A stretch of 64,000 bases of DNA. Origin: Ligilactobacillus pabuli (GTDB lineage Bacteria > Bacillota > Bacilli > Lactobacillales > Lactobacillaceae). Location: the NCBI RefSeq assembly GCF_022836475.1, contig NZ_BQXH01000013.1, positions 1 to 64,000 on the forward strand, written 5' to 3'. Below, piece after piece: positions 8,728 to 16,664 of the stretch (position 1 is the stretch's first letter; the number at the start of each line of letters is the position of its first letter). The notes beneath the pieces were generated by a model. That model made no database searches and had not been told where the DNA came from. It saw nothing but the letters and a program-made list of their open reading frames with translations. A program made the position numbers and the translations under genes.

Positions 8728-8777
8728 AAAAATGAGCTAGCAACAGTTTGTACCAAACATTCTTCAACTCAAGCAAA

Positions 8778-8834
8778 AAAACGAGTGTCAAAATTGATTT
8801 GTTGTAAAATACAATCAATTTTGGCACTCGTTTT
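8778..8834. terminator. bidirectional terminator between carbonic anhydrase and oppA genes
   Basis: A 22-bp nearly perfect stem (8778-8799 with 8813-8834) begins with A residues and ends in T residues, so it can end transcription from both converging genes. Confidence 0.9.
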
Positions 8835-8874
8835 ATTTCAGGGAGGGTACGACATCATCTATTTCGCTGGATTA

Positions 8875-8996
8875 TTAGTCGAGCTGCTTGAGGCAAGAGA
8901 TTCCGCTGATTCCAATCTAACCTTCAATACTGAAACCGCATTAGCTCCTGAGTTCCGATGGTGCTCGCTTTCTCCCGTTTCACTCCGCTCTGTGAT
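8875..8996 (-). repeat. nested-stem repeat element, chimeric copy (locus 2a)
   Basis: In the sense (minus) direction the left arm is type A (GTGAAAC..AGAAAG) but the right arm is type B (TCTCTTGCCTCA), so the outer stem cannot form. The inner hairpin pairs only next to the AATGC loop. It looks like a recombinant of two element types joined in the central loop. Confidence 0.85.
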
Positions 8997-8998
8997 TA

Positions 8999-9120
8999 TT
9001 AGTCGAGTTCCTCAAAGCAGCTCCTTTCCGCCTATCCAAGTCTAACCTTCAATGCCAAGTGCGCATTAAAGGTCAGACTCCGATATGCTCGGGAGCTAAC
9101 CGCTTTGCTCCGCTCTGTGA
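8999..9120 (-). repeat. nested-stem repeat element, type D arms (locus 2b)
   Basis: Sense on the minus strand, starting right at the oppA stop codon. The outer stem is CAAAGC-GGTT-AGCTCC paired with GGAGCT-GCTTTG. The inner hairpin is formed by CTTTAATGC and GCATTGAAGG. Confidence 0.9.
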
Positions 9121-10758
9121 TTATTTAGCGATATATGTCGTCTTCCAGTTATTTGAAACTCCGGCTGAGTTTTGGATCAAGCCTTTCACATTTTCTCTTA
9201 CCATTGTTGGTTGGTTCAACTGGTAAAGTGGTGCAACACCTTGGTCTTCACTCAAGATCTTCGAAGCTTGCACTAAATCATCCCAACGTTTGGCATCATT
9301 AGTTGAATCTGTCGTCTTCGAAGCCTGCACTAATTTGTCATACTCTGCATTCTTCCATTTCCCATTGTTGTATGAGTTATTAGAAGTAAAGAGATCAATG
9401 AAGCTGATAGCGTCAGAGAAATCAGCTGCCCATGAGCCCATGACAACATCAAATTGTTGAGTACGTGCTCGGTTTAATCTCGTCTTAAATGGAACGTTAG
9501 AAACTCGGATATCAACGCCCAAGTTTTCACCTAACTGACTTTGAATAAAGGCAGTAACTTTCTTACTGATATCTGTATCATCGCCTAAAAGAGTGAAGGT
9601 CAACTTATCTTGGCCAGTTTCCTTCAATCCTTCTTTCAGCAATTGCTTAGCCTTCTTCTTGTCAAATGTCACGCCCGCTTTAGTTTGCGCTGCATCAGCG
9701 AAATCTTCACCCTTGTATGTTTGCAAGCCTGAAGAAACGACGCTCTTAGCGACCTTAGTTCCTGAACCTAAGACCTTATTTGCCAATTGGTCCCGGTCAA
9801 TTGCGTAAGAAATAGCTTGTCTGATCTTCTTATTTTGGAATTTCTTTTGAGTTTGATTGAATTCCAAATAGTTGGTCCGTGCTTCTTTTAAGACCGTGTA
9901 ATCTGGTTTCTTGGATAATTGGTTAGCTTGTTCTGTACTCAAAAGAGCTTCATCCAATTTCTTGGCTTGGTATAAGTTGTAACCAGTTGAAGTATCCTTA
10001 TTGACCTTGAAGTTAATTTGATCAAGTTTAACTGCTTTTTTATCCCAGTATTTATCATTTTTATCTAGTGACCAGCTTAAATTGGAACCTGTCCATTTGT
10101 TCAGCTTAAATGGACCATTATAAGCCATGTACTTAGAAGCAGTCCCATATTTGGCGCCGGCTTCCTTAACTACACTTTCATTTTGCGGGAAGAATGATGG
10201 GAAGCCCAGTAACAGTTTAAAATATGGCACGTTTTTCTCTAAAGTAACCACTAATTGATGTTTGCCTTTAGCCTTGATCCCTAACTGGTCAACCGGCTTC
10301 TTGCCTTCCATGACCTCGTTGGCATTCTTGACGCCATCGTATAAGTAAGCATATTCAGATCCTGTTTTAGGGTTCAGTGTCCGTTGCCAGCCGTAAACAA
10401 AATCTTTGGCGACAACTGGATCACCGTTCGACCACTTGCTGTCATCACGCAAGGTGAAGGTATATGTCAGGCCATCCTTGGAAACTTTAGTTTTCTTGGC
10501 GATTCCTGGTTCGATCTTAGAGTTCTTACCAATTCGATACAAACCTTCCATACTATTGTTCATCATGTCAAATGAAATCGTATCTGTTGCCTTTGAAGGA
10601 TCCATTGTTGGTAATTCTGATGGTTCATTCCAATTCAAAACCTGTTTTTCAGCTAAATTTTTTGTCCCACTAGCGTCTTTGTTCGACCCACAAGCCGTCA
10701 GTGTCAGTCCAGCCGCTGCAACAACTACCCCAGCAGTCCATACCTTTTTTAAATTCAT
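9121..10758 (-). CDS. oppA: oligopeptide ABC transporter substrate-binding lipoprotein (OppA family)
   Basis: The 545-residue extracellular solute-binding protein of the SBP_bac_5 type begins with a lipoprotein signal (basic MNLKK, hydrophobic stretch, lipobox LTAC at about residues 20-23). Family patterns include WNEPSELPTMDPSKATD, YTFTLRDDSKWSNGDPVVAKDFVYGWQR and a C-terminal VAPLYQLNQPTMVRENVKGL. It should capture peptides for an Opp permease encoded elsewhere, since no permease or ATPase gene lies next to it. The ATG at 10758 has AAGGAAG eight bases upstream; a GTG nine bases earlier abuts the ribosome binding site. Confidence 0.93.
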   Translation of the reverse strand: MNLKKVWTAGVVVAAAGLTLTACGSNKDASGTKNLAEKQVLNWNEPSELPTMDPSKATDTISFDMMNNSMEGLYRIGKNSKIEPGIAKKTKVSKDGLTYTFTLRDDSKWSNGDPVVAKDFVYGWQRTLNPKTGSEYAYLYDGVKNANEVMEGKKPVDQLGIKAKGKHQLVVTLEKNVPYFKLLLGFPSFFPQNESVVKEAGAKYGTASKYMAYNGPFKLNKWTGSNLSWSLDKNDKYWDKKAVKLDQINFKVNKDTSTGYNLYQAKKLDEALLSTEQANQLSKKPDYTVLKEARTNYLEFNQTQKKFQNKKIRQAISYAIDRDQLANKVLGSGTKVAKSVVSSGLQTYKGEDFADAAQTKAGVTFDKKKAKQLLKEGLKETGQDKLTFTLLGDDTDISKKVTAFIQSQLGENLGVDIRVSNVPFKTRLNRARTQQFDVVMGSWAADFSDAISFIDLFTSNNSYNNGKWKNAEYDKLVQASKTTDSTNDAKRWDDLVQASKILSEDQGVAPLYQLNQPTMVRENVKGLIQNSAGVSNNWKTTYIAK

Positions 10759-10984
10759 CTGTGTCACTTCCTTTTCTAACCTTTTTATAATGTTTTGTTA
10801 AATTATAACCGATATTAATTAAAAAGCAACTCATTTTTGTAAAATAAGCAAAAATTTTTATTGGCCATTAGTCTGTTTCTTCAAGCAAAAGACGAACATC
10901 ACTGTTTAAATTCGTGATAGACATAAAGTTAATGTTTTATAATTTTTAACTATCCAAATTTAAATATTTTTTCTTGGCTTGATA

Positions 10985-11064
10985 GTGCGACCCCCGAGTT
11001 CCGATTTGTTCCGCTCTGTGATTGTAGTCGAGCTGCTCAAACCAGGACTTTCCGCTCCGTGGTT
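10985..11064 (-). repeat. remnants of two nested-stem repeat elements (locus 3a,b)
   Basis: Two shortened copies: 10990-11026 keeps only one end (CCGCTCTGTGAT), and 11025-11064 keeps TAGTCGAGCTGCTCAAACCAG with the middle deleted. They sit upstream of oppA in the same sense as that gene. Confidence 0.65.
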
Positions 11065-11185
11065 TAGTCGAGCTGCGTGAAACAGAAAGTTCCGCCCATC
11101 CAAACCCAGGGCCAATGCCGAAACCGCATTAACTCCTGGGTCCCGATGGTGCTCGCTTTCTCCCGTTTCACTCCGCTCTGTGGTT
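11065..11185 (-). repeat. nested-stem repeat element, type A arms (locus 3c)
   Basis: Complete copy. The arms GTGAAAC-GGG-AGAAAG and CTTTCT-GTTTCAC pair. The inner hairpin CCCAGG..TTAATGC pairs with GCATTGGCCCTGGG apart from one bulged A. Confidence 0.9.
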
Positions 11186-11186
11186 G

Positions 11187-11308
11187 TAGTCGAGCTGCGT
11201 GAGGCAAGAGATTCCGCTTATCCCAGCCCGACCTTCAATGCCAAATACGCATTAAAGGTCAGGCCACGATCATGCTCGTCTCTTAACCGCCTCACTCCGC
11301 TCTGTGGT
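11187..11308 (-). repeat. nested-stem repeat element, type B arms (locus 3d)
   Basis: Complete copy with arms GTGAGGC-GGTT-AAGAGA and TCTCTT-GCCTCAC. It ends about 75 bp before the UbiB-family start codon, antisense to that gene. Confidence 0.9.
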
Positions 11309-11381
11309 TTTTAGTAGGTCCCTCCGCTAAAAAATGCTAAAATATAAGAAAATAGACTATTTGAGAAAGGAGCTCAGCCCA

Positions 11382-13139
11382 ATGGTTGCCAAAAATCCAC
11401 CTTCTACTACTACAAAAGCCGTCCCCACTAAACGGGAACGTCTTTTAGAGATCGTTCATGTCATTCGTGAACACGATATGATCCGCAACTTTATCCGCCA
11501 AACTAACCCGCGTGAAATTCGACTAGGCTTTGAAGAACTTGGACCAACCTTTATTAAAATGGGCCAAATTCTTTCAACTAGACCTGATTTGGTTTCTCCA
11601 GCCTACACTAAGGAATTTGGGCATCTGCAAGACCATGTCCCAGTTGACTCCTATCAAACAGTCGCTTCGACCTTTCGCCAACAAACCGGTCAAGAAATCG
11701 ACGATGTTTTTGCCAGTTTCGATGAGGAGCCCTTTGCTTCCGCCTCGATTGGTCAAACACACCGTGCTCAGCTGGCTGATGGCACAGAAGTTGTCGTTAA
11801 AGTCCAACATCCAAAAGTCCAAGAACTAGTCCACACGGATATGGAGCTCTTTAAAAGAGCCGTCGATATTTCAAAAATCGGCCCAGAAATTGGCGTGATC
11901 AATCCCGAAGATATTTTTAACGAAATTAAAAACGCCTTATTCACAGAAATTAACACTGAAATTGAAATTCAAAATGGGCAAGAGTTCTATGAACTAAATC
12001 ACGACGACGGCATCATCTTAGTTCCACAGACATACGCTGATTTTTCTGCGCAAAAAATCCTGGTCACCAGCTATATGCCAGGTGACAGTATCAAATATTT
12101 CATGCAAGAACCGCTCAGTCACGACGTGCAACGTGCTCGCCAACAAAAAGCAGAACGTAAAAATGTCGCTGAGGCACTGGTCAAAAATTTTGTCAAACAA
12201 GTCTTTGATGACAACTTTTTCCACGCCGACCCGCATCCTGGCAATATTTTGTTTCAGCGCCTAGATGCTCAAGAACTACAAGATCAAAATCACGTCACAT
12301 CATTTCAACGGAAGATTCGCGGCAAAAAAACGACCCTAACTGCTCAAGACGACTTGCCTGATTATCGGATCACCTACCTAGACTTTGGAATGATGGGCCG
12401 TTTAACTCCCAATCTAGTTGATGGGATCATCCAAATCATTTTAGCCTTAAATACCAAGGACACTCGCGCAATCGGACAGGCCATTTTGGCGATTTGCAAC
12501 CGGACCGGTCACGTGGACCAGGAAGAATTTTTCGTCGAACTTGGCTTATTTTTACAACCCTACATGCAGATGGGCCTGGGACAAGTTGACTTACCAAATC
12601 TTTTATTTGAGATCATCAGCTTATGTCGCCATAATAACTTGCAAGCTAAGTCAGAAATTACACTGCTCGTCAAAGCCTTTGCGTCGTTAGAAGGAATTGT
12701 TGCCCAGTTAGATCCTGACCTGGAAATGATGGATGTTGCCCGTCCGTTTGCCAAGGAATACTTGCTAGACCACTTTAGCTGGCGCGGCCAACTTGAAGAC
12801 AGCGCCTTAGACCTAGCTCAGTCGCTGCGGGTCATTCCAAAGATTCCGCTCAAACTCGACCAGCTGCTCAACATCTTTTCAACTGGCCAAACTAGATTTA
12901 ACATTGCGCTTAAGGGGCAGGATACTCTTTTTGCTGGTCTAAATAAGATAATTGACCGTCTGATCACCGCCATCATTTTAGCCGCCCTGATCTTAGGTTC
13001 GTCTCTGTTAGTCCAGGGCAGTGCCGAACACCCTGCCATTTATCGTTTGGGTGTGGCTGGCTACATTGTATCGTTTATTGTGATCATCATCTTGATTTTA
13101 GCCACCTTGCACACCCGTTTTAAAAACCGCAAAAAATGA
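11382..13139 (+). CDS. ABC1/UbiB/AarF-family protein kinase-like ATPase
   Basis: The 585-residue protein has the hallmarks of the UbiB (ADCK) family: the invariant KMGQILSTRPDL (KxGQ), the Ala-rich loop ASIGQTHRAQL, a VVVKVQHP lysine strand, catalytic DNFFHADPHPGNILF and the metal-binding YLDFGMMG. Two hydrophobic segments at the C-terminus (about 530-580) anchor it in the membrane. In other organisms the family supports isoprenoid quinone or lipid homeostasis; menaquinone genes lie 4 kb away but are not in this operon. The start at 11382 has AAAGGAG upstream; an earlier ATG at 11334 has none. Confidence 0.92.
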   Translation: MVAKNPPSTTTKAVPTKRERLLEIVHVIREHDMIRNFIRQTNPREIRLGFEELGPTFIKMGQILSTRPDLVSPAYTKEFGHLQDHVPVDSYQTVASTFRQQTGQEIDDVFASFDEEPFASASIGQTHRAQLADGTEVVVKVQHPKVQELVHTDMELFKRAVDISKIGPEIGVINPEDIFNEIKNALFTEINTEIEIQNGQEFYELNHDDGIILVPQTYADFSAQKILVTSYMPGDSIKYFMQEPLSHDVQRARQQKAERKNVAEALVKNFVKQVFDDNFFHADPHPGNILFQRLDAQELQDQNHVTSFQRKIRGKKTTLTAQDDLPDYRITYLDFGMMGRLTPNLVDGIIQIILALNTKDTRAIGQAILAICNRTGHVDQEEFFVELGLFLQPYMQMGLGQVDLPNLLFEIISLCRHNNLQAKSEITLLVKAFASLEGIVAQLDPDLEMMDVARPFAKEYLLDHFSWRGQLEDSALDLAQSLRVIPKIPLKLDQLLNIFSTGQTRFNIALKGQDTLFAGLNKIIDRLITAIILAALILGSSLLVQGSAEHPAIYRLGVAGYIVSFIVIIILILATLHTRFKNRKK

Positions 13140-13171
13140 TTTTTTGTTAAAAAACTACTAGGGGCTTTTGA

Positions 13172-13199
13172 TTGCATCCCCGCTAAAAATGATTACAAT
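13172..13199 (+). promoter_or_regulatory. promoter of hsp20
   Basis: TTGCAT (13172-13177) and TACAAT (13194-13199) are separated by 16 bp. No CIRCE or clear CtsR tandem heptad is visible nearby. Confidence 0.5.
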
Positions 13200-13206
13200 T
13201 AAAAGT

Positions 13207-13246
13207 GAGAGGGACTTTTGAAAGACAAGCTTTCAAAATCGTCTCG
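13207..13246 (+). promoter_or_regulatory. hairpin in the hsp20 5' UTR
   Basis: A perfect 9-bp stem, TTTTGAAAG (13216-13224) with CTTTCAAAA (13230-13238) around a 5-nt loop, lies just after the predicted transcription start. A second, weaker stem (AAGCT/AGCTT) follows near 13263-13282. It could be an RNA thermosensor or a repressor operator; the sequence alone does not decide. Confidence 0.5.
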
Positions 13247-13308
13247 CTTCATTAACCGTCAAGCTAAAAGACAAGTAGCTTCAGCAATAGAAAGGAAGTA
13301 ACACAATT

Positions 13309-13740
13309 ATGGCTAATGAGATTTCAAACCGTTTCAATAATTTATTAGATTCTGGCGACGAACTGTTCAAGAATTTTGGGCGTCCATTCTTCAATATGAG
13401 TGATTCTTTCAAGGAACTGCGAACCGATGTCGAGGAAACAGCTGAAGATTACACCGTTGTCATTGATATCCCTGGTGTAGAAAAAAAGGATATCTCGATC
13501 GATTTTAAAGATAATACCTTAACCGTTTCAGCTAAACGTCAATCATACAGTGACCGCAGCGACAAAGACGGCAACATGATTGCCAGCGAACGGAGTTATG
13601 GTCGTTTTACTCGGCAGTATAACTTCCCTGATGTTGATCATGAAAAGATCGGTGCTAAATATGCAGACGGTGTTTTGACTGTTAGTTTGCCAAAAACAAC
13701 TGAAGGTCAAGATAAGACCCACAAAATTGCAATTGAATAG
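13309..13740 (+). CDS. hsp20: small heat shock protein, Hsp20/alpha-crystallin family
   Basis: The 143-residue ATP-independent chaperone has a central alpha-crystallin domain (about 35-135). It is recognised from DYTVVIDIPGVEKKDISIDFKDNTLTV, the SERSYGRFTRQYNFP beta strand and the GVLTVSLPK tail motif. Such proteins bind unfolding proteins under heat or acid stress and form oligomers. The start is clear (GAAAGGAAG). It is monocistronic, with its own promoter and terminator and an unusually long, structured leader of about 100 nt that may carry the heat control. Confidence 0.96.
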   Translation: MANEISNRFNNLLDSGDELFKNFGRPFFNMSDSFKELRTDVEETAEDYTVVIDIPGVEKKDISIDFKDNTLTVSAKRQSYSDRSDKDGNMIASERSYGRFTRQYNFPDVDHEKIGAKYADGVLTVSLPKTTEGQDKTHKIAIE

Positions 13741-13755
13741 TTAAGTTAACCAGCA

Positions 13756-13795
13756 ACTCCCCACCAAAATTTCCAACTTGGCGGGGAGTTTTTTT
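13756..13795 (+). terminator. terminator of hsp20
   Basis: ACTCCCC (13756-13762) pairs with GGGGAGT (13783-13789), with further CCAA/TTGG pairing, followed by a run of T. Confidence 0.9.
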
Positions 13796-13966
13796 AACAA
13801 ATATTTAGCTGGATGGTCTTAATCAAATGACTTAATTTTTTGAGTAAAACTCGCCTTAATCCCTATTCCAACAAGCTTTAGTGTTACGAGGTCTGTGCTT
13901 AGATCTCAGTAAATACCTTAAGCTTTTTAGACATAAAAATTCTTGCTATTTTCTCGGTGATAACGC

Positions 13967-13995
13967 TTGCATTACTTTTGGTGGTATGGTATAAA
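13967..13995 (+). promoter_or_regulatory. promoter of a long non-coding RNA
   Basis: TTGCAT (13967-13972), a 17-bp spacer and TATAAA (13990-13995), preceded by TGG, predict a transcription start at about 14001. That is exactly where a 13-nt segment able to pair 500 nt downstream begins. No open reading frame with a ribosome binding site follows. Confidence 0.75.
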
Positions 13996-14000
13996 ATAGG

Positions 14001-14794
14001 TGTAAGGAAAGATCCAGACTCAGTTAGTGAGTCAGACAATTGAATAGAGTACCATCGTTTTAATAGGTAACATGGTTTCAAGTACCAGATTTAAGTACCA
14101 GGTTTTAAGTATCAGGTTTTAAGTATCAACTTTTTAAGTATCATGTTGTGAATCTCGAACTAGTCGATTTAATGAGCATTAGTCCGTTAGATCCAACCAA
14201 AATGGAGAATATGATGGAGGGTGTGTCAACCAACATATTAACGTACCGAACTCAGATTTTCTTTTCATCGTTTTTATAGAGGATTTTAGAAGGTGATTGA
14301 ACCAACATGAGATGCGTTTCAACCACAAATAATTTAGTCGAACGGAAGTGATGAAGTCAACATGAAACTTTTTAGGTCCGTTAGCCCACAATGGTCAGGT
14401 CAAAAGAGCTCAACAACCGGTATTGACCATCGTCCAGGTAAGGGAGCAATTTGATAGTTATGCAGAAAAATATCCACAGTAATTGCTCAGCGAGGGTTAC
14501 GGAAACACGATCTTTCCTTACTGCACCAGCAACACAGAACCACCAGCCACATGCTCAGCGTCCCTGATGTGTGAAGATCTTAGGAGAAACATGTGAACCT
14601 CCAAGATGATATGTATGAGTGAATCCGCGGGCCTGAGTTTTAGCGGTTAGATTTACCCCGAAACATGAAACAGTGAAGTTGACTTCAGAGGAGATTTAGT
14701 TAGTTAGATGAATTTATTTTTTGACACACAAGAACCAGTAAGTTAAGGTCTGAGACAAACAAGGCAAGTTTTCCCGTTTGTTTCAGACTTTTTT
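14001..14794 (+). ncRNA. candidate large structured non-coding RNA (about 790 nt)
   Basis: The unit has its own promoter and a rho-independent terminator but no credible coding region. The 5' end (14002-14014) is perfectly complementary over 13 bp to 14509-14521, which would close a 500-nt domain. Other stems visible: GACTCA/TGAGTC (14017-14033), ATGGTCA/TGACCAT (about 14391-14430), GAGCAATT/AATTGCTC (14444-14488) and AGGAG/CCTCC near 14582-14603. A 14-nt unit beginning AAGTAYCA repeats five times at about 14080-14145. Size and long-range closure resemble the GOLLD and ROOL ornate RNAs known from Lactobacillales, but I cannot assign a family from memory. Confidence 0.7.
14748..14794 (+). terminator. 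terminator of the long non-coding RNA
   Basis: GTCTGAGACAAAC (14748-14760) pairs with GTTTGTTTCAGAC (14776-14788), with one wobble, followed by six T residues. It is a strong intrinsic terminator on the plus strand with no protein gene before it. Confidence 0.92.
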
Positions 14795-14881
14795 AGTGCT
14801 CTCAAAACGCCTCATCAGTTGTATTTTAGGCAGGAATGTTTCATAATACGTTTGAATTCAAGAACGAAAGGAGCCCTCATT

Positions 14882-16204
14882 TTGAAACAGACCTCTCTGT
14901 TTGACCAAAACGAAAATAACAACGCCCCCTTAGCGTATCGCGTGCGTCCTCAGAGCCTTGCCGAATTCTACGGTCAAACGCACTTGCTTGGGCCAGGCAA
15001 AGTGCTCCGTGATTTAATTGAAAACGACCAGCTATCGTCCATGATTTTTTGGGGACCTCCTGGTGTCGGCAAAACAACTTTGGCCCGCATTATCGCTGCA
15101 CAGACCAAAGCACACTTTTTAACTTTTAGTGCGGTCACGAGCAGTATCAAAGACATTAAAGCAATCATGAAAGATGCTGAAGCAGCACGAGAAATGGGTG
15201 AAAAGACTTTAGTTTTTGTCGATGAGATCCATCGCTTTAACAAGGCACAACAAGATGCTTTTTTACCTTACGTTGAAAAAGGCAGCATTACCTTAATTGG
15301 AGCCACGACTGAGAACCCGTCATTTGAATTAAATTCCGCCCTGCTTTCCCGCTGCAAAGTCTTCGTGCTCCATGAACTAAAAATTACTGAACTGGTTGAC
15401 TTACTTAAACATGCCCTCAACTCTTCTCAGGGATTTCCACAATTAGAAATTCAAATTTCAGACGACACATTAAAAGAAATTGCCGCCTTCGCCAATGGTG
15501 ATGGTAGAAGCGCACTTAACACCTTGGAAATGGCAGTCTTAAATGCCCCACGTCAAGGAAAGCAAGTTACGATCGACCATGAGATCCTCCAACATTTGTT
15601 GGGGACCAAATCCTTACGCTATGATCAAAAAGGCGAAGAACACTATAACGTTATTTCAGCCCTTCATAAATCAATGCGAAACAGTGATGTTAACGCCGCT
15701 ATCTACTGGTTGTCACGGATGCTGGATGGTGGTGAAGATCCACTCTACATTGCGCGCCGTTTGGTTCGTTTTGCCAGCGAAGACATTGGCTTGGCTGATA
15801 CCAACGCCTTAAATGTGGCGGTCAACGTGTTTCAAGCCTGCCAACTGATCGGCATGCCTGAATGTGACGTACATTTGACAGAAGCAGTGATCTACCTAGC
15901 GCTTGCGCCTAAATCAAACGCCGCATACAAGGCTAGGTTAGCGGCCAAAAAAGATGTCCGAGACTACGGTAACTTACCGGTCCCCCTCCAAATCAGAAAT
16001 GCACCGACGAAATTAATGGATGAATTAGGTTATGGCAAAGATTACCAGTATGCCCACAAGAGTCCTGACAAATTAACGACGATGCAAACGGCACCGCCAG
16101 AAATTAGCGGCCACGACTATTACCAGCCAACGGAACAAGGAAAAGAGCTCCGTTTTAAACAGCGCTTAAACTATCTCAAGCAGTGGCATAAGGAACACCA
16201 TTAA
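14882..16204 (+). CDS. rarA: replication-associated recombination protein A (AAA+ ATPase)
   Basis: The 440-residue RarA/MgsA/WRNIP1-family ATPase acts at stalled replication forks. Visible are Walker A GPPGVGKTTLA at about residue 59, Walker B VFVDEIHRFN, sensor I GATTENPSFELNSALLSRC and the C-terminal tetramerisation part (DPLYIARRLVRFASEDIGLAD). The true start is probably the TTG at 14882, with AAAGGAG eight bases upstream; an ATT/GTG-type extension to 14819 lacks a ribosome binding site. The 3' UTR is about 450 nt long and carries three nested-stem elements before its terminator. Confidence 0.95.
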   Translation: MKQTSLFDQNENNNAPLAYRVRPQSLAEFYGQTHLLGPGKVLRDLIENDQLSSMIFWGPPGVGKTTLARIIAAQTKAHFLTFSAVTSSIKDIKAIMKDAEAAREMGEKTLVFVDEIHRFNKAQQDAFLPYVEKGSITLIGATTENPSFELNSALLSRCKVFVLHELKITELVDLLKHALNSSQGFPQLEIQISDDTLKEIAAFANGDGRSALNTLEMAVLNAPRQGKQVTIDHEILQHLLGTKSLRYDQKGEEHYNVISALHKSMRNSDVNAAIYWLSRMLDGGEDPLYIARRLVRFASEDIGLADTNALNVAVNVFQACQLIGMPECDVHLTEAVIYLALAPKSNAAYKARLAAKKDVRDYGNLPVPLQIRNAPTKLMDELGYGKDYQYAHKSPDKLTTMQTAPPEISGHDYYQPTEQGKELRFKQRLNYLKQWHKEHH

Positions 16205-16205
16205 A

Positions 16206-16325
16206 CACAGAGCGGAGCAAGCCGGTTAAGACTCGAGCATTATCGTAACTCAGCCTTTAATGCGCTTTAGGCATTGAAGGTTGGGTTGAGATAGGCGGAA
16301 AGTCTTGGCTTGAGAAGCTCGACTA
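16206..16325 (+). repeat. nested-stem repeat element, type E arms (locus 4a)
   Basis: It starts two bases after the rarA stop codon, in sense. Arms CAAGCC-GGTT-AAGACT and AGTCTT-GGCTTG pair. Compared with the copy at 38185, the outermost pair is exchanged (C-G here, G-C there), which is a compensatory change. Confidence 0.92.
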
Positions 16326-16328
16326 CAA

Positions 16329-16450
16329 ACACAGAGCGGAGTGAGGCGTTTAAGAGACGAGCATTATCGTAACCCAGCCTTTAATGCGTTTTAGGCATTG
16401 AAGGTTGGGTTTTGATAAGCGGAATCTCTTGCCTCGCGGAGCTCGACTAA
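16329..16450 (+). repeat. nested-stem repeat element, type B arms (locus 4b)
   Basis: Complete copy. Arms GTGAGGC-GTTT-AAGAGA and TCTCTT-GCCTC. The inner hairpin CCAGCCTTTAATGC pairs with GCATTGAAGGTTGG over 14 bp, including two G-U wobbles, around a GTTTTAG loop. Confidence 0.93.
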
Positions 16451-16453
16451 CAA

Positions 16454-16493
16454 TCACAGAGCGGAGTGAAACGGGAAAAAGCGAACATGCTTG
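16454..16493 (+). repeat. nested-stem repeat element, left half only (locus 4c)
   Basis: Only the left terminus and type A left arm remain (CACAGAGCGGAGTGAAACGG, then GAAAAAGCGAAC). The rest is lost before the rarA terminator. Confidence 0.75.
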
Positions 16494-16596
16494 GAGTACT
16501 ACAAAAACCATGCACCACCGCACTTCCCCCTGTTTGATCCTTACCCAAGACAGCTGGGATTTCCAGTTTAATTTGCAAATAATTAGCTACACTAAA

Positions 16597-16653
16597 AGAC
16601 CGCCACCCTTCGCACAAGCATTGTCCGCCGAAGAGTTAACGGTCTTATTTTTT
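16597..16653 (+). terminator. terminator of the rarA transcript
   Basis: AAGACCG (16597-16603) pairs with CGGTCTT (16640-16646), with an inner CTTCG/CGAAG stem, followed by six T residues. It lies beyond three repeat elements, so they are part of the rarA 3' UTR. Confidence 0.85.
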
Positions 16654-16664
16654 AAATTGAATTG

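Noticed and set aside
8785-9045. Plus-strand frame of 86 codons between carbonic anhydrase and oppA genes
   Set aside because: It crosses a terminator and two antisense repeat elements; composition follows the repeats.
10765-10767. GTG start nine bases upstream for oppA
   Set aside because: It overlaps the ribosome binding site; the ATG at 10758 has normal spacing and a clean lipoprotein signal.
14179-14391. Minus-strand reading frame inside the 14 kb non-coding unit
   Set aside because: No ribosome binding site, no recognisable protein features, and it runs against the promoter and terminator that define the transcript.
13981-14794. RNase P RNA, tmRNA or 6S RNA as the identity of the 14 kb transcript
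   Set aside because: The conserved GAGGAAAGTCC and ACAGA blocks of RNase P and the tRNA-Ala-like ends and tag frame of tmRNA are absent, and it is far longer than 6S RNA.
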